Part shown: in pieces, positions 42,895-51,027 of the stretch
Position numbering within the stretch: the stretch's first letter is position 1
How the letters are laid out: every line of letters begins with the position of its first letter
Assembly (NCBI RefSeq): GCF_026013615.1
Contig: NZ_JAPDPI010000011.1
Span: 1 to 64,000 of the forward strand
Origin: Plebeiibacterium marinum
Lineage (GTDB): Bacteria; Bacteroidota; Bacteroidia; Bacteroidales; Marinilabiliaceae
DNA length: 64,000 bases
Reading direction: 5' to 3'
The notes under the pieces: generated by a model
The model's database searches: none
The model's input: the letters and a program-made list of their open reading frames with translations, nothing else
What the model was told of the DNA's origin: nothing
Translations under genes and position numbers: made by a program

Positions 42895-44286
42895 ATGACA
42901 CTAATCAAATCAATATCTGGTATCCGCGGAACTATCGGAGGAGTACCCGGAGAAGGCTTAAGTCCGTTAGACGTTGTTAAATTTACTGCCGCTTATGCAT
43001 CCTGGGCAAAAAACAACGCACAAAAAGAAAATATAACGGTTGTTGTAGGCAGAGATGCCCGTATTTCGGGGCCTATGGTTGACAAGATTGTTGTTGGTAC
43101 CTTAATGGGCTGCGGGGTTAATGTTATAAACCTTGGATTGGCAACTACCCCAACAACTGAGCTGGCTGTAACAATGGAAAAAGCAGATGGCGGAATCATA
43201 TTAACTGCCAGTCATAACCCCAAGCAATGGAACGCTTTAAAACTGCTAAACAGCAAAGGCGAATTCTTAAGCGGAGCTGATGGCGAAGAAATTTTAGACA
43301 TAGCGGAAAGAGAAGATTTCAATTTTTCGCAAGTTGATGATTTGGGATCAGTTATTGAAAATGATACTTATGTACAAAAGCACGTAGATCACGTTTGTGA
43401 TCTGGATCTTGTAGATATAGATACAATAAAAAACGCAGGCTTTACTGTTGCTATCGACTGTGTTAACTCCGTTGGAGGAACTTATTTGCCTCCCCTGCTC
43501 AAAGCGCTTGGAGTAAAGGAGGTAATTGAGTTGTACTGCGAGCCCAATGGCGAATTCCCACACAACCCTGAACCTCTTCCGGAAAACCTGACTGAAATTT
43601 CAGCACTGATTAAAGATAAGAAAGCAGATGTTGGTTTTGTTGTGGACCCTGATGTAGACAGGTTGGCAATTGTAAACGAAGACGGCAGTATGTTTGGCGA
43701 GGAATACACACTGGTTGCCGTTTCTGATTACATCCTGAGCCAGCAAAAAGGGAACACCGTATCAAACCTTTCATCCACAAGAGCTTTAAGAGACGTAACT
43801 GAAAATCACGGTGGAAATTATACAGCTTCGGCAGTGGGTGAAGTTAACGTAGTAAGCAAGATGAAAGAAACCAATGCCGTTATTGGAGGAGAAGGAAATG
43901 GAGGAATTATCTATCCTGCATCACATTACGGAAGAGACGCTTTGGTTGGTATTGGTTTGTTTCTGACTCACCTTGCTAAATCAGGGAAAACCTGTTCAGA
44001 ATTGAGGGCATCATATCCTGAATATTTCATTTCTAAAAATAAAATTGAGCTAACGCCAGAGTTGGATGTTGACAAAATTTTATGTGATATGAAGGATAAA
44101 TACAGCAACGAACAAGTTAATGATATTGATGGTGTAAAAATTGATTTTCCAGACAGATGGGTTCATCTGCGTAAATCAAATACAGAACCAATTATCCGCA
44201 TTTATTCTGAGGCACCTTCAGCTACCGAAGCAGAAGAACTTGCTCAAAAAATAATTTGTGATATAAAAGAAATAGCAGGTATTTAA
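42895..44286 (+). CDS. glmM: Phosphoglucosamine mutase
   Basis: A 463-residue alpha-D-phosphohexomutase that converts glucosamine-6-P to glucosamine-1-P for peptidoglycan and LPS precursors. Active-site phosphoserine S106 in LTASHNPKQWNALK; Mg ligands D251, D253, D255 in DPDVDRLAIVNEDG; sugar loop GEGNGGIIYP; phosphate loop RKSNTEPIIRIYSEA. The GlmM assignment over phosphomannomutase follows from SGIRGTIGGVPGEGLSPLDVVKF at the N-terminus, typical of Bacteroidota GlmM-annotated proteins. Confidence 0.88.
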   Translation: MTLIKSISGIRGTIGGVPGEGLSPLDVVKFTAAYASWAKNNAQKENITVVVGRDARISGPMVDKIVVGTLMGCGVNVINLGLATTPTTELAVTMEKADGGIILTASHNPKQWNALKLLNSKGEFLSGADGEEILDIAEREDFNFSQVDDLGSVIENDTYVQKHVDHVCDLDLVDIDTIKNAGFTVAIDCVNSVGGTYLPPLLKALGVKEVIELYCEPNGEFPHNPEPLPENLTEISALIKDKKADVGFVVDPDVDRLAIVNEDGSMFGEEYTLVAVSDYILSQQKGNTVSNLSSTRALRDVTENHGGNYTASAVGEVNVVSKMKETNAVIGGEGNGGIIYPASHYGRDALVGIGLFLTHLAKSGKTCSELRASYPEYFISKNKIELTPELDVDKILCDMKDKYSNEQVNDIDGVKIDFPDRWVHLRKSNTEPIIRIYSEAPSATEAEELAQKIICDIKEIAGI

Positions 44287-44290
44287 TATT

Positions 44291-44393
44291 TGTAAGAAAA
44301 CTCCTGTTTTATAGTATCCCTACGCTCACCCCTTGTCCCGATCAAACGGGAGGAATCAAAGGAGTGAGCGTAGGAATCATGAGTTTTCTTGCA
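44291..44393. ncRNA. About 100-nt long imperfect hairpin between convergent genes
   Basis: Three nested arms: TGTAAGAAAACTC (44291-44303) with 44381-44393; CCTACGCTCAC (44319-44329) with GTGAGCGTAGG (44364-44374); and TCCCG (44336-44340) with CGGGA (44347-44351). Interior loops separate them. No T-run follows, so it is more likely an mRNA 3' structure, a small RNA or a palindromic repeat than a simple terminator. Confidence 0.6.
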
Positions 44394-44450
44394 GAAACTT
44401 AATAGATCGATTCCTTATTTCGAGATTGGAACCTTATTCTTAAGGTACCA

Positions 44451-44479
44451 AAAAAGCACCACAAATATTGCGGTGCTTT
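44451..44479 (-). terminator. Terminator of the GH65 operon
   Basis: AAAGCACC (44453-44460) pairs with GGTGCTTT (44472-44479). Read on the minus strand it is followed by T's. It lies 25 nt after the GH65 stop. Confidence 0.8.
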
Positions 44480-44504
44480 AAGGGTTGATTGGATAATCAA
44501 TTCA

Positions 44505-46811
44505 TTATCGGGAAATAGTAATTGACTTTTTTGGTTCTACCATAACAGGCTTTCCATATACAAACAGTTCTGCCGGCAGTGTTGCATGAGAGATGATTTC
44601 AACCTCTTTGGCATTGACTCTTACTTCTAAGTCTTTTCCCTTAAAAGTAATGCGGAATGCATACTCCTCCCATTCGTTGGGGATGGTGGGGGTCAAATAC
44701 AGCTTTTCGTCATAGGCTCTTTTGCCACCAAATCCTTCAACAATGCTCATCCAGGTTCCTGCCATACTGGTAATGTGTAAACCTTCATGAACTTCGGCAT
44801 TATAGTCGTCAAGGTCAAGCCTTGAGGTTCGCAAATACATTTCATAAGCCTTTTCTGTTCTTCCTATTTTGGCAGCCATAACAGAATGAACGCATGGAGA
44901 TAAGGATGATTCGTGAACCGTACGTGGTTCATAGAAATTGAAGTTTCTTTCAATTTCTTCGTCAGAAAATTCTTCTTCCAGCACATAAATACCTTGAAGG
45001 GTATCAGCCTGCTTTATAAAGTTTGATCTAAGGATCCTGTCCCACGACCAATGCTGGTTTATGGGGCGCTCTGCCGGATCAAGGTCATCGGCCATTACCT
45101 GCTCCTTGTCCATAAAGCCATCCTGTTGCATAAATACCTTTAATTCTTCATTGTAAGGAAAATGCATCCGGTCAACTATATCTTGCCACCTGTTGGTTTC
45201 TTCCTCCTTAAAGCTCATTTTTGCAACAAGTTCATCATACCTTGCAGGTGCTGCCGACTTAACATGAGCTAGTGCCTCCTGGGTGTATTTTAAACACCAG
45301 GTAGCCATTTTGTTGGTGTACCAGTTGTTGTTAATGTTGTTTTCATATTCGTTTGGACCCGTAACCCCAAGCATAACATATTTTTGTCGTGCTTCAGAAA
45401 ATGTAATCCTTTGGCTCCAGAACCTTGAAATACCAACCAATACCTCTAAGCCATATTCTTCAAGATATTTTTTGTCTCCGGTGTGGCGGATGTAATTATG
45501 GATGGCAAAGGCAATAGCCCCGTTGCGGTGTATTTCTTCAAATGTGATTTCCCACTCGTTGTGGCATTCTTCGCCGTTTGCTGTTACCATTGGATAAAGG
45601 GCGGCACCATCTTTGAATCCTAGTTTTGCGGCGTTTTCAATAGCCCTGGGAAGGTGTTTGTACCGGTAAATTAATAACTGACGGGTAACTTCAGAAGGAG
45701 CTGTCATCAGGAAGAAAGGAACGCAATAGGCTTCAGTGTCCCAATAGGTTGTTCCACCATACTTTTCTCCTGTAAAACCTTTGGGGCCCACATTCAGTCT
45801 TTCATCCTCTCCTGTGTAAGTCTGGTTTAGATGGAAGATATTGAAACGGATTCCTTGTTGGGCAGCCACATCCCCTTTGATTTTGATGTCGCTATGAACC
45901 CATTTTTCGGCCCATTTTGACCTGTGGTCCTCAAACATCTGATCAAAACCTTTGTGACAGGCATAAGAGGCCAATTCTTCGGCTTTTGATTTAAGCTCAC
46001 CGGTAGTGTAGTTTAAAGATGAAGTTACGCCAACGTATTTTTCAATAGATGCGGTTTCTCCTTCTTTTACTTCCAACTCAACCTTATTGCCTACCCATTT
46101 ATTTAATTGAACTACCTCTGCATTTGTTTTTTGAGGTTTCTCATTTAGTTTTATCAAGTATTTCATTGCAAAACCACAACGAAAATCAGATTTCTTTGTC
46201 TGGGATTCCAAATAGGCAAAGCCTTCGGCAGCCTGTACATCAAGAACATTCCAAAACTGTTCGTCGTAGTTGGAGTCCTCATTTACAATGTCACCATCAA
46301 TATAAGGAGTAAAGCTTATCTTTCCACTAAAATTTATGGGTGTAACAGAATATCTGATCGCTCCGTTTTCAGTATCTGCCATGGAAACAAATCGCCTGGT
46401 TTTAACCAGTACCTTTTTGCCATCATTCAGGGTTGCCCCAAATTCTCGTTGCAAAAAGCCCTCTTTCATATTAAGGGTGCGTGTAAAACTGTCAATTTTG
46501 CATGTGTTGAGGTCCAGTTCAAAGCCATCTATGTTTACATTGATTCCGATCCAGTTTGGGGAATTCAATACTTTGGCAAAGTATTCGGGATAGCCGTTTT
46601 TCCACCAGCCAACTCTTGTTTTATCAGGATAGTAAACGCCAGCTATATAGCTGCCCTGTAAACTGTCCCCGGTATATTTTTCTTCAAAGTTGGCTCTTTG
46701 ACCCATTTTGCCATTACCAATGCTGAATATACTTTCGGATGCCTGGTGGTTTGCAGGATCAAATCCATCTTCAATTACACACCATTCGTCATATTTCAAA
46801 TATTTCTTCAT
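44505..46811 (-). CDS. GH65 family disaccharide phosphorylase (maltose phosphorylase likely)
   Basis: A 768-residue cytoplasmic inverting phosphorylase. It likely cleaves maltose with phosphate to glucose and beta-glucose-1-P; kojibiose or trehalose are alternatives in this family. N-terminal beta-sandwich (1-270), linker, then (alpha/alpha)6 barrel. The general acid is E488 in VTGPNEYENNINNNWYTN; the phosphate-site region HEGLHITSMAGTW and the substrate motif YWDTEAYCVPFF are intact. It is encoded with beta-phosphoglucomutase and a sugar importer, which fits maltose. Length matches characterised maltose phosphorylases. Confidence 0.92.
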   Translation of the reverse strand: MKKYLKYDEWCVIEDGFDPANHQASESIFSIGNGKMGQRANFEEKYTGDSLQGSYIAGVYYPDKTRVGWWKNGYPEYFAKVLNSPNWIGINVNIDGFELDLNTCKIDSFTRTLNMKEGFLQREFGATLNDGKKVLVKTRRFVSMADTENGAIRYSVTPINFSGKISFTPYIDGDIVNEDSNYDEQFWNVLDVQAAEGFAYLESQTKKSDFRCGFAMKYLIKLNEKPQKTNAEVVQLNKWVGNKVELEVKEGETASIEKYVGVTSSLNYTTGELKSKAEELASYACHKGFDQMFEDHRSKWAEKWVHSDIKIKGDVAAQQGIRFNIFHLNQTYTGEDERLNVGPKGFTGEKYGGTTYWDTEAYCVPFFLMTAPSEVTRQLLIYRYKHLPRAIENAAKLGFKDGAALYPMVTANGEECHNEWEITFEEIHRNGAIAFAIHNYIRHTGDKKYLEEYGLEVLVGISRFWSQRITFSEARQKYVMLGVTGPNEYENNINNNWYTNKMATWCLKYTQEALAHVKSAAPARYDELVAKMSFKEEETNRWQDIVDRMHFPYNEELKVFMQQDGFMDKEQVMADDLDPAERPINQHWSWDRILRSNFIKQADTLQGIYVLEEEFSDEEIERNFNFYEPRTVHESSLSPCVHSVMAAKIGRTEKAYEMYLRTSRLDLDDYNAEVHEGLHITSMAGTWMSIVEGFGGKRAYDEKLYLTPTIPNEWEEYAFRITFKGKDLEVRVNAKEVEIISHATLPAELFVYGKPVMVEPKKSITISR

Positions 46812-46829
46812 AATGTCGTTGTTTAAGTT

Positions 46830-47486
46830 TTAGTTGTTAAGTCCTTCAAGCATGGCAATGTTCATTTTATGAAGTCCATCAACTACAAAATCTGCTTTCC
46901 GCAAAATTTCTGCATTTCCAATACCGATGCATTTCATCCCTCCTGCAATAGCAGCTTCAACACCGGCTTCGGCATCTTCAAAAACCACACATTCCCCGGG
47001 GCTTACATTTAGGGCTTCTGCTCCTTTTAAAAACACTTCCGGGTCAGGTTTTGCGTTTGAAACTTTGGTTCCGTCAATAATCGCATCAAAGTAGGATGTA
47101 AGCTCCAGCCTGTTTAAGATTGTCATGGCATTTTTGCTGGCTGAGCCCAAAGCTATTTTGACGCCTTCTTTTTTTAGCTGCTCTAAAAACTCTTTAGTTC
47201 CCGGGAGGATTTCCTCTGGTCCCATTTTTAGAATATATGATAGGTAATTTTCGTTCTTTTTAGTGGCCAATTCAAGCTTTTCCTCTTCGCTTTTTTCCAC
47301 ATTGCCAATCGACAATAGGATATCAAGGGAAGTCATTCTGCTAACCCCTTTCAATCTTTCGTTATCTTCAACTGTAAAATCAAATCCCATTTCGTTTGCC
47401 AGCTCTTTCCAGGCTATATAATGGTATTTGGCTGTATCAACAATTACCCCGTCCAAGTCGAAGAGACATGCTTTTATTTTACCCAT
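46830..47486 (-). CDS. pgmB: Beta-phosphoglucomutase
   Basis: A 218-residue HAD-superfamily enzyme converting beta-glucose-1-P (from the GH65 phosphorylase) to glucose-6-P. Nucleophile D10 and acid/base D12 in CLFDLDGVIVDT; cap domain residues RLKGVSRMTSLDILL; GSASKNAMTIL (Ser/Lys motifs) and FEDAEAGVEAAIAGGM (Mg ligands). Only 18 nt separate it from the GH65 gene downstream. Confidence 0.95.
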   Translation of the reverse strand: MGKIKACLFDLDGVIVDTAKYHYIAWKELANEMGFDFTVEDNERLKGVSRMTSLDILLSIGNVEKSEEEKLELATKKNENYLSYILKMGPEEILPGTKEFLEQLKKEGVKIALGSASKNAMTILNRLELTSYFDAIIDGTKVSNAKPDPEVFLKGAEALNVSPGECVVFEDAEAGVEAAIAGGMKCIGIGNAEILRKADFVVDGLHKMNIAMLEGLNN

Positions 47487-47573
47487 GTTGTTTGAAATTT
47501 TGTAAATGTTTTTTTTAAATCAACGTTACATGAAGTATCTTGTTTATGGATTACTTCAATGTTAATTAATCGT

Positions 47574-48974
47574 TTAGTTAGATTTTGAAGGTTTAACAAA
47601 GATGACTGAGATGGCGCCGAGGAACATACTTACACCGGCCACAACTAGCATATAAATTGCTTCTCCTCCAAAAAAGAATCTGAGTACCGAACCAGCTACC
47701 AGTCCACTTAATATTTGAGGCCCTGCAATAGTAAAATTGAAGATGCCCATGAATACGCCCATTTTATCAGCTGGCAATGATTCGGATAGGATGGCATACG
47801 GCATGGCCAATACAGCAGCCCAGGCTATACCCACCCCTATCATAGGAAACATCCACAGTACGGCGCTAGATGGAACATCAACCTGAGTAAATAGCAGGTT
47901 GACATGCATCATTTCTCCTCCTTCAAACAAAAAGGTGGAGCAGTAGGCAATTCCGCCTATAAGCAGTGCTATACTGTATACTGTTTTTCTTCCTATTTTT
48001 GTGGCTATTTTACTCATGAATACCGAAAATATGGCTGCAAACAGGCTGTATCCTGCAAAAAGAATCCCAATCCAGTCGCCGGCATCCTGAGCTGCCTGAG
48101 AGGCACTGTCGCCAATCTCGCATCCCCATACGTGTTGAGATACAGCTGGAGTGGTGTAGACCCACATAATATACAATGCAAACCAGCTGAAAAATTGTAC
48201 TACTGCCAATTGTATCATTGTTTTTGGGGTTATTTTCAATAACCTGAAGAACCCGAAGAATCCCTTGTATTGAGGATCTATTTCAGCTTTTACATCCAAT
48301 CCTTTATATGCTGCATATTCTTCCGGAGGGTATTCTTTGGTTTTTACTACAGTCCAGATTACAGATAGCAACAAGGCACTTCCTCCAATGTAGAACGACC
48401 AGATTACCGAAGCAGGTACCTGACCTTCAGGTGCTGTGTTGGCTATGCCTAATGAATTTGTAAGAAGAAAAGGCAAGATGGATCCTAACACGGCACCTGC
48501 ATTGATAAGGAAACTTTGAGTTGAATAACCAACGTTACGTTGCTCCTCCGGTGTCATGTCGGCAACCAAGGCTCTAAATGGCTGCATGGTGATATTGAAA
48601 GAGCCATCCATTAAGGCAAACATGAGCAAACCAAATAGAAGCACCGGCATAATGGAAACTACTATTGAGGCATTGGGCATTAAAAACATTGCAAGGGCTG
48701 CTATTATTGCTCCTCCCAAAATATAAGGGCTTCTTCTGCCTAGTCTGTTCCATGTACGGTCGCTTGCCGAGCCAACAATAGGTTGAACGATCAGTCCCAT
48801 TAAAGGAGCTGCAATCCAAAATAGTGGCAGGGCATGCAGGTCTGCTCCTAAATTTGACAATATCCGGCTTACATTGGCGCTTTGCAGTGCAAAACCCATT
48901 TGAATCCCCAAAAAACCGAAACTTACATTCCAGATTTGCCAAAATGAAAGATGAGGCATCTTCTTCATGATCAA
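47574..48974 (-). CDS. MFS sugar transporter, SLC45/MalA-like
   Basis: A 466-residue inner-membrane permease with about 12 helices. FGFLGIQMGFALQSANVSRILSNLG at the N-terminus, GLIVQPIVGSASDRTWNRLGRRSPYIL between helices 2 and 3, and PDYAxx-type helices later are characteristic of the SLC45-like maltose/sucrose permeases found in Bacteroidota alpha-glucan loci. It should carry maltose or maltodextrins from periplasm to cytosol. First gene of the MFS-pgmB-GH65 operon. The second Met (48968) is an alternative start. Confidence 0.9.
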   Translation of the reverse strand: MIMKKMPHLSFWQIWNVSFGFLGIQMGFALQSANVSRILSNLGADLHALPLFWIAAPLMGLIVQPIVGSASDRTWNRLGRRSPYILGGAIIAALAMFLMPNASIVVSIMPVLLFGLLMFALMDGSFNITMQPFRALVADMTPEEQRNVGYSTQSFLINAGAVLGSILPFLLTNSLGIANTAPEGQVPASVIWSFYIGGSALLLSVIWTVVKTKEYPPEEYAAYKGLDVKAEIDPQYKGFFGFFRLLKITPKTMIQLAVVQFFSWFALYIMWVYTTPAVSQHVWGCEIGDSASQAAQDAGDWIGILFAGYSLFAAIFSVFMSKIATKIGRKTVYSIALLIGGIAYCSTFLFEGGEMMHVNLLFTQVDVPSSAVLWMFPMIGVGIAWAAVLAMPYAILSESLPADKMGVFMGIFNFTIAGPQILSGLVAGSVLRFFFGGEAIYMLVVAGVSMFLGAISVIFVKPSKSN

Positions 48975-49159
48975 AAAACAATTTTAGGTAAATACTTATA
49001 GTAATACATTAAATATATTAATAATAAATATGCATTGTAAATGTTTGATGGGTGTACAATTTTTATCACTCATCAAATGTCCAGGTGTGAGTAAAACAGA
49101 ATAGCAACTTAAGGTATTAGCTTGGTTGTTGATAAAATAGTCCTTTAAAAATCCGTTAG

Positions 49160-49192
49160 CAAATATACAACATAAAAGAAATAAAAAACAAA
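49160..49192 (-). promoter_or_regulatory. Candidate promoter of the MFS-pgmB-GH65 operon
   Basis: On the minus strand: TTTG (49192-49189), 21 nt, TATATTTG (49167-49160). Both match the Bacteroidota -33/-7 consensus. The leader to the MFS start would be about 180 nt. A second TATATTTG overlaps at 49196-49189. Confidence 0.5.
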
Positions 49193-49249
49193 TATATTGA
49201 AACGCTTAACTTGTTGTGTTTGCGCCTGATTACGTTTTGTTCTCTTTTT

Positions 49250-49261
49250 GCAACCGTTTGC
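49250..49261. promoter_or_regulatory. LacI-type operator, proximal (GCAACCGTTTGC)
   Basis: A 12-bp near-palindrome with the LacI-family core (CG centre, GCAA/TTTGC arms). Its centre lies about 88 bp upstream of the MFS -7 box. Confidence 0.65.
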
Positions 49262-49315
49262 GGAATGCCTATAAAAAAGTTTAAAAAAATGATAAGTATT
49301 TTTCATGTTTGTTCT

Positions 49316-49327
49316 GCAACCGTTTGC
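49316..49327. promoter_or_regulatory. LacI-type operator, distal (GCAACCGTTTGC)
   Basis: Exactly the same 12 bp as at 49250, centre to centre 66 bp away. The exact repetition in an AT-rich gap next to a LacI gene supports a real operator pair. Confidence 0.65.
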
Positions 49328-49349
49328 AAAAATGGTTTTGTTAGTCTTT

Positions 49350-49399
49350 GGTCATTGGTTCATTGGTCAATGGTCAATATGTCATTGGTGATGGTTGAT
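49350..49399. repeat. Seven/eight-mer GGTCAnT tract
   Basis: GGTCATT, GGTTCATT, GGTCAAT, GGTCAAT, ATGTCATT, GGTGATG, GTTGATG in a row. It is non-coding and a further class of short-period repeat. The remaining 49400-49522 shows nothing. Confidence 0.55.
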
Positions 49400-49522
49400 G
49401 AGAAATGAGAAGAGTGTTGGGGGAGTTTTGATGGCATTGAATAAACCCATTGGGCCAAGAGGATTATGATTTGCATCAAATTGGCTGTGGCGAAATGCTC
49501 AGTGGCCTAAAGTGGCATCCGT

Positions 49523-49571
49523 GCTATATGCCATAAGCTATGAGCTATATGATAAAAGCTAAACTCTAATT
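49523..49571. repeat. Heptamer tract at the 3' end of the LacI gene
   Basis: Seven 7-mers: GCTATAT, GCCATAA, GCTATGA, GCTATAT, GATAAAA, GCTAAAC, TCTAATT. They run directly into the stop codon (49572-49574, minus strand). Same class as at 2850 and 26439; no 42-bp palindrome accompanies this one. Confidence 0.7.
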
Positions 49572-50585
49572 CTACATCAGAGTAGATTCCCTGATTCGCA
49601 ATACCGGGGTAATTGTTTTTGTGGTAGGTTTATATATATCCTCTGTATTTTCAATTTGGTTTAATAATAATTGTGTGGCTTCTTTTCCAATTTCGGTTCC
49701 TTTTTGTTCTACAGTAGATAATGGGGGATAACAAATGTTGGCGTTGGGGCCATCTCCAAATCCAATTACAGAGATATGTTCAGGAATCCTGATTCCATTT
49801 TTCATTAAAACCTGCATGGTGGCTATTGCAGTAGAATCGTTTACAGTGAATATGCCATCTATTTGATTCGCTAGTTGTAATATCTTGCCAGCGTTGGCAA
49901 ATACATCATCCCGGGTGTCACATTTTATTATAAAGTCAGGATTAAACTGAATGCCATTTTCCTCAAGGGCTTTGATATACCCGTCTCTTCTGCGTTGCCC
50001 AATCAGAAGGTGTGATGGTGCTGCCAGATGTAATATGTTACGGCATCCGGTTGCAATTAAATGGTGGGTGGCAATTTTTGCTCCCATAAAGTCATCAATA
50101 AATACTTTGTCGGCCTCAATTTCATTAGGTGCCCTATCGAAAAAAACAACAGGGATGCCATGGTCGATAAGGTTCCGGATATGGTCATGATCGAACGTGG
50201 TTTTACTAAGTGACATTAGCACTCCATCAACACGATTGTCTAAAAGAGCTTGTGCATCAATTACCTCGCGATTGTAATCTTCGTTCGATTGGCAAATCAT
50301 AACATTGTATCCCGCTGCATAGGCTACTTTTTCAATGCCAGATATTACTGATGAAAAAAAGTGGTGAACAATTTCCGGGATAATAATCCCAATGGTGTTG
50401 GTTTTGCTCCTGCGCAGGTTTAAAGCCAGTGCATTGGGACGATAATTTACTTTTTGAGCAAATGCCTGAACCATTCTTTTGGTTTTGGGACTAATATCAG
50501 GGTGATCTTTTAATGCCCTGGAAACAGTAGAGGCAGAAATTCCCAAAATTTTAGCAATGTCTTTAATCGTAACCTGGTGAGCCAT
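49572..50585 (-). CDS. LacI family transcriptional regulator of the alpha-glucan locus
   Basis: A 337-residue regulator. HTH and hinge: VTIKDIAKILGISASTVSRALKDHPDISPKTKRMVQAFAQKVNYRPNALALNLR (residues 4-57). The periplasmic-binding-protein-like effector domain begins TIGIIIPEIVHHFFSSVISGIEK and includes VDGVLMSLS, PVVFFDRAP and FTVNDSTAIATMQVL. It sits between the MFS operon and the SusC operon, each with LacI-type palindromes upstream. The ligand is likely maltose or a maltodextrin product. Many Bacteroidota starch loci use the unrelated SusR; LacI control is the flavobacterial-like arrangement. Confidence 0.92.
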   Translation of the reverse strand: MAHQVTIKDIAKILGISASTVSRALKDHPDISPKTKRMVQAFAQKVNYRPNALALNLRRSKTNTIGIIIPEIVHHFFSSVISGIEKVAYAAGYNVMICQSNEDYNREVIDAQALLDNRVDGVLMSLSKTTFDHDHIRNLIDHGIPVVFFDRAPNEIEADKVFIDDFMGAKIATHHLIATGCRNILHLAAPSHLLIGQRRRDGYIKALEENGIQFNPDFIIKCDTRDDVFANAGKILQLANQIDGIFTVNDSTAIATMQVLMKNGIRIPEHISVIGFGDGPNANICYPPLSTVEQKGTEIGKEATQLLLNQIENTEDIYKPTTKTITPVLRIRESTLM

Positions 50586-50757
50586 AGGAATAATTACAAT
50601 ATAATAGCGTTTTTTTATTAGTACCCCACATTTTAAAGATACAATTACCGCATCAAAAAAAGTGTTTTTTAGTTAAAATCTTCTAAAAAATGATGTTTTT
50701 ATTTCCTCCAGACCATAAAAAGTTTTGCTTTTCGGGTATTTACAAAATCGTAAAAAC

Positions 50758-50771
50758 ATGTTGTACAACAT
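50758..50771. promoter_or_regulatory. 14-bp perfect palindrome ATGTTGTACAACAT
   Basis: Perfect two-fold symmetry centred between 50764 and 50765, 36 bp upstream of the centre of the LacI palindrome. It is not of LacI type (no CG centre), so it may bind a second regulator. Unknown. Confidence 0.45.
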
Positions 50772-50782
50772 ACTTGTTTTTT

Positions 50783-50818
50783 GCAAACGACGTCGCAAAC
50801 GTTTGCGACGTCGTTTGC
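50783..50818. promoter_or_regulatory. 36-bp perfect palindrome with LacI operator core
   Basis: Perfectly symmetric around 50800/50801. The centre GCAAACGTTTGC (50795-50806) is a symmetric version of the 49250/49316 operators, and the same GCAAACG half-site recurs at both outer ends (50783-50789 and 50812-50818). The centre lies about 84 bp upstream of the SusC -7 box. Confidence 0.75.
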
Positions 50819-50884
50819 GTTAAAAAATGTCAACTTTACATAGCTCTATGTTAATAAATGTATAATCCGTATGCTTTTTTCATG

Positions 50885-50892
50885 TAGATTTG
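50885..50892 (+). promoter_or_regulatory. Candidate -7 box of the susC operon (TAGATTTG)
   Basis: Perfect match to TAnnTTTG on the plus strand, about 135 nt before the susC ATG. No TTTG is seen at the -33 position, as could be expected for an activator-dependent promoter. Confidence 0.5.
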
Positions 50893-51027
50893 TAATGTCC
50901 ATTTAAAGTAAAAACGGCTGCAAATAAAGAGTTAGGTGGTTGTTGTATTATAAAATCCTTAAAAAGTCCACAAAAAATTTATTTAAGAAAATTAAACAAG
51001 TTTTTAAACTGTTAAATCTTTAGTTTT

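Noticed and set aside
44403-44440. Possible further copy of the 42-bp palindromic element
   Set aside because: Only two degenerate right halves (like AGATCGATTCCTTATT) are visible; too diverged to call a copy.
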